DNA of 64,000 nucleotides. It comes from Sphagnum compactum (taxonomy: Eukaryota > Bryophyta > Sphagnopsida > Sphagnales). Both the position numbers and the translations under genes were made by a program. The stretch lies in NCBI GenBank assembly GCA_965153455.1, contig OZ234498.1, positions 3,100,001-3,164,000 on the forward strand. Direction: 5' to 3'. This document shows positions 60,071 through 64,000 of this stretch, piece by piece; position 1 is the stretch's first letter; every line of letters begins with the position of its first letter. The notes beneath the pieces were generated by a model that saw nothing but the letters and a program-made list of their open reading frames with translations, had not been told where the DNA came from and did not search any database.

Positions 60071-63000
60071 TAAAATGATATTTTCATTTCTTATTATTTG
60101 TTTGCTTTTAGTTGAAGGTCATGTTTTGTCTTAAGGTTTTTGCAAGAGAAAAATGCAAAAGGAAACAAAAATATGGTGATAAACTTTTGAAGGTTAACAT
60201 CACAATTAATGATGAGTGTTTTTTAATTCTTCGAGAGATGTTGCGCATAATGAAAAAATTTATAGATAAAATGTGTGTCAAGATTGTGTATTTTGGAGAG
60301 AAGAGGGATTCTTTCAAAACTTCATTGGCAAATGGTATGCATGTTGAAAAAGATAGGAAAAGAACAATTTGTTCAAGAATTGGAGTAAAGGAGGCCATCT
60401 TCTTCATAGTCTAACCAACAACAACGATTTCATTTGTAAAATCCAACAAGCATGGGTGAATTTTTTTCAAAAGAACTCATGTTCATGCCTATTCACAATA
60501 GGAAGTTCCGTCCAAATCTTGTTTTTTGAATTGCATGTTCCATCCTTAGTGTAAATATAATTTGTTTATCACATGAAGATGCATGAAATTTATAAAAGTT
60601 AAAAGTTTTGATTCAAATCATTTTGTTACGTGTAAAGGTTTTATTATGTAAAAATAGCTTGTCTTTTTAATGAGTTTGCAAGCATATTTATAAATTTAGT
60701 TCCATTTCTTTTCGACTTACATCAATAGGCCATGTGGACAATTTCCATTTAAAAAGTGTGTCAAACATGGGTTTTTGTTTTGGATGGTGAACCGATCAAA
60801 GAAGTAAACCACCAAAAAAAATATTAAGGATGCAACCCCCACCAACTTATAATTTTCATACCAATACACTATAATTTAGAGGCACCTTAAAAAGACTTGT
60901 AAGGTGTTTCAAATTCTAAGAGGAACCTTATGTTTTGTAATGTAACCCTTGAATGCATAAGAAAATTGGGTCAATTGTTTTTTGTGTCCTTCATAATCAT
61001 AGGGGAGAACATTCCCAAAAGAAGGGGCCTACGTCAACATGATAAAAAGAGATGTAGTACCTTTGGTTGATTTTTAAACATTAGGAGGAGCAAGATTTAC
61101 AAAGCAAAATTTATTTCGCTCCCAAGAGACATGAAAGAGTTATAGTTTTTCATTGGGCATTTCATGAAATCATCATTATTTCATGGGTACAATCATGTTA
61201 ATAAAAGTAAAATTAAGTCATTTTTTACTATTTAAAAAATGTTTAGTTTTTTTTTTTTTCAATATATCATTTTCAAAAAGTAAAACCTTTCAAAGTTTTG
61301 TTAATATTATAATGTTGAGGTTTATATCAAAAAAATGTCAAAACTATCTCGTTTAAAAAAAATTCAAATTGCATTTTTGTGTTTTTATTATTTAATTATC
61401 ATTTTAATTTTTTGATATGTAGCATATAAAATGTTTTTGTGTAATTTTTATTCATTAGATTGGTTAAAATTTTTTTGAATATGTATATGAATATATTAAA
61501 AATAATGTTATATAAACAAATCAATTTATAAATTTTTGACAACTCAAAATACACAAAATTAAACAATGACTACGATACTTAATGGTACATGTTAATATGA
61601 TTGCACCTTCGTTATGCATTTTGTTTCTTGGTTGGCTGGTGCTTCATTGGATGGGCATTATGTTGGGTAACTCCCCGATCCCACCTCAATGGTGATTATT
61701 TTGGGAATTCCTTGCTCTTGGGGGAGTTGCCTTATTTTTAACTCTAAAATGTTAGTGCAAACCATTTTGCTCCACCTCCTCCCTAGTGACACCTACCTAT
61801 ACTATTGGAGGTCAAAAACTCACATTTGTGTGTTGTAGAAGACACCTTCCATCTTCTATGAAACCTACTTGTTCTCTCTTGCCCTAAACCCTCCATCTAC
61901 TATGAAAGTTTTAGGACCATTTGAATATGGTAGCTAAATCAAATACTCCAAAGACATAAAAAATTTGAAAGCTGCCCATATATCATAAAATTGCACTTTC
62001 AATCAACTAATGGGGATTTTGCATTTCTTAGCCAAATTGCACGTTTTATTATTGCCAAAAGTTTCATTTCAGAACCTAAAACCTTACAACTCTATCGGGT
62101 TGGAATTTTAAAAATGTGGCAAAAATTCCAACTATTGCGAGGTTATATGGTTGCAAGTCCCCTCCTATCACTTAGCACTGGTTTGGTCAAATGTGAATTG
62201 AGGGTTAAGTTAATCCTTTAATTTTTGGGGGGTGAAGTGTGAAGAAAAACATTGATCACTCAAAGGGAAAGAAATCTTTTCGACTTGTGTAATTTCTAAA
62301 TCAGAAGGAAAAGCCCAAAGGAAAAAAGAGAAAAGAAAAAAGAAAATCCCATCTGACTATAAAAGGGTTTGGCTCAAAGGGCAGAGTCCCTTGAAATGTT
62401 TGAGCAAAAAAAAAAGGGGGGGGGGGGCAGCACTGTCCCTGCCCGTGTTTAGTTGGTTAAAAAACCAAACCCAAACTTCACCTACCCTGTCCAAATGGGG
62501 AATAGTAACAAAGTAAAAAGTAACTGTTGCGTGTACGTTGCGGTACTTCGCCGAGCACGGCTTCTAAGCTTGGCAGTACGATAAGTACCACGAAGGCACG
62601 GCGAAACTTCAACAACGAGCCGACCAATCAACTGACCAACGGACCCACCACCTGACCAACGGGACTCTGTACCACATGACGGAAAGTAGGCTAAATCGTA
62701 GGTACCTATGTTCCTACCTACCTACAATGTGCACCTCTTGATAGATCTATTTCAAAATTTGAAAAAAGTAAAAAAATATTAAAAGAAATTGTCATAGCCT
62801 TCCCCTGTGGCCAATCTTGACTTCGATTTTATTGTTTTAAAAGGGGTTTGGAGAGGACGCAGAAGGTGGGGAAAAACCCTATTTGTTTGTCGTTTTGTTT
62901 CATTACAAAAACTTATTAGATGTGGTCGGTTTGTTGTTGTCGATGGGGGCTCTTCATCCTTTTTTTATGTCCGAGTTTCTCCCAATAAATAAGTAGCCAC

Positions 63001-64000
63001 GAGACACCCCCCTTTTTCAATATTTGAGATGTTTCTCCCAATAAAACAACATTACCGTTATTTTAACCCTTAAAAAAAATTGAATTGAAAAATTCAATAT
63101 AAGTAGTAGCCTAAGTAAGTTGAATTTATGTTCCGTTTCAACTTCAATGTGTTACGCAAGAGTTTGATGATGATAGATCAACTATAATGTAAAAGTTATG
63201 TGAAGTCCGTTCCATTTGGGGAACTAAATGATGTATGTACCCTACTATTACCCATGAAATGGAAAATGATGGACAATAAACCCCCAACCATGATCCACAA
63301 AGTGATGGATAATAATTCAACAAAAGGGATGTTGTTATGATCATGTTGGTGGTCCACTTCTTTTGCACTTATGAAAGGTATGGAGTTATGGGGTCATGTA
63401 CGAGTTGTTGGCTAGGGTCCCACACCTTTATATTTTTGATAAGGCCTCTTGTAATGGTGCATCCACACTTGATGTTAAATCAATGTTAAATGAAAATCGT
63501 GGAACCTACCCATGTTGGTACTACCACCGTAGATTTGGTCTGTTACCTAATATTAGGGTCTTGTTAAACCTAACTTTGTGCTTACTCTTTGTCATCTACC
63601 TAATATTAGGATTTTCGCCGAAATGCATAACATCTCAAGGATGTCACCATTGAGGGACGGACTATAGGTATGTTTGCGGTGTGACCAAATTAGCCTTAAA
63701 AAAAGGTAACGTAACAACTGGTTCGATGACGACCGACCGTCCATTAAAGCCATAAAACACTAGTTTTTTGGTTGGCTTACACTATCGACAATAATAATAT
63801 TTTTTTGTTTACACTACGGACAATAATACCAAACACTAACACAAAGTGACAAGAAAAAAGCATGATCACACAATTTTATTTATTTATTTATTTATTTCCT
63901 TTGGGACCTTAATTATCTCTCACCTTCATGTGTTAGGCATATGTGAGTGATCCGATCCGCCTAAGTAACATAAGCTCAAAGGATTGCATTTCATGAGTTG
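60071..64000. other. AT-rich intergenic DNA, no gene recognised
   Basis: An open stretch of 100 codons at 60112-60414 (+) has a Lys-rich, Cys-containing composition but no recognisable domain. A run of 12 G lies at 62416-62427. A GC-richer island at 62520-62690 stands out from the AT-rich surroundings and is followed by a CCTACCTACC run. An ATTT run lies at about 63877-63897. Confidence 0.5.

Noticed and set aside
60112-60414. Plus-strand frame of 100 codons next to the older retrotransposon
   Set aside because: No recognisable domain, and the opposite strand is equally open over the same bases, which suggests low-complexity chance.

Overview
This is a window of nuclear DNA from a land plant. 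The evidence is a plasma-membrane-type (P2B) calcium pump gene split by 33 short GT-AG introns, an intronless DUF538 gene, a PH-domain gene with plant-style introns, scattered TTTAGGG-type telomere motifs, and plant-type transposable elements (Ty3/gypsy, a Mutator-like element and MITEs). The sequence is AT-rich and gene-poor. Decayed repeats and minisatellites fill most of the space. The species cannot be fixed by eye; a non-flowering lineage is possible but this is only an impression.

Layout. 1-4.8 kb: AT-rich DNA with a hairpin, a 66-bp CCTA-rich minisatellite and the GA/CTT/GTT-rich leader of the first gene. 4.8-5.45 kb (+): a secreted DUF538 protein with an unusual acidic tail, followed by a minisatellite. 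6-11.8 kb: no recognisable coding sequence; a 379-bp MITE lies at 8.4-8.8 kb, and the long leader of the next gene may start here. 11.8-14.2 kb (+): a seven-exon model for a coiled-coil plus PH-domain protein. 14.2-19.5 kb: AT-rich spacer. 19.5-24.4 kb: a 4.9-kb Mutator-like element with about 220-bp terminal inverted repeats and a 9-bp target duplication. 25.9-26.3 kb: a second copy of the MITE in the opposite orientation, then a recent 269-bp tandem duplication. 27-31.5 kb: AT-rich and empty. 31.56-44.3 kb (+): a 97-bp tandem array, a TATA box, a leader and the complete 34-exon calcium ATPase gene (1,099 residues). 45.5-46.1 kb: a 74-bp minisatellite. 46-53 kb: dispersed repeats and homopolymer G tracts. 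53.0-60.1 kb: an old Ty3/gypsy element on the minus strand, split by a 5.5-kb LTR element with a CATGT target duplication; the inner element itself carries an inverted gag-protease copy. 60-64 kb: AT-rich, no gene recognised.

The three genes all lie on the plus strand, far apart, and show no sign of co-regulation. The calcium pump is the only one whose function can be stated firmly: calmodulin-regulated export of Ca2+ from the cytosol. The most unusual structures are the chimeric, partly palindromic LTR element with intact insertion borders, the precisely bounded Mutator-like element, and the tandem array that runs straight into the calcium pump promoter.
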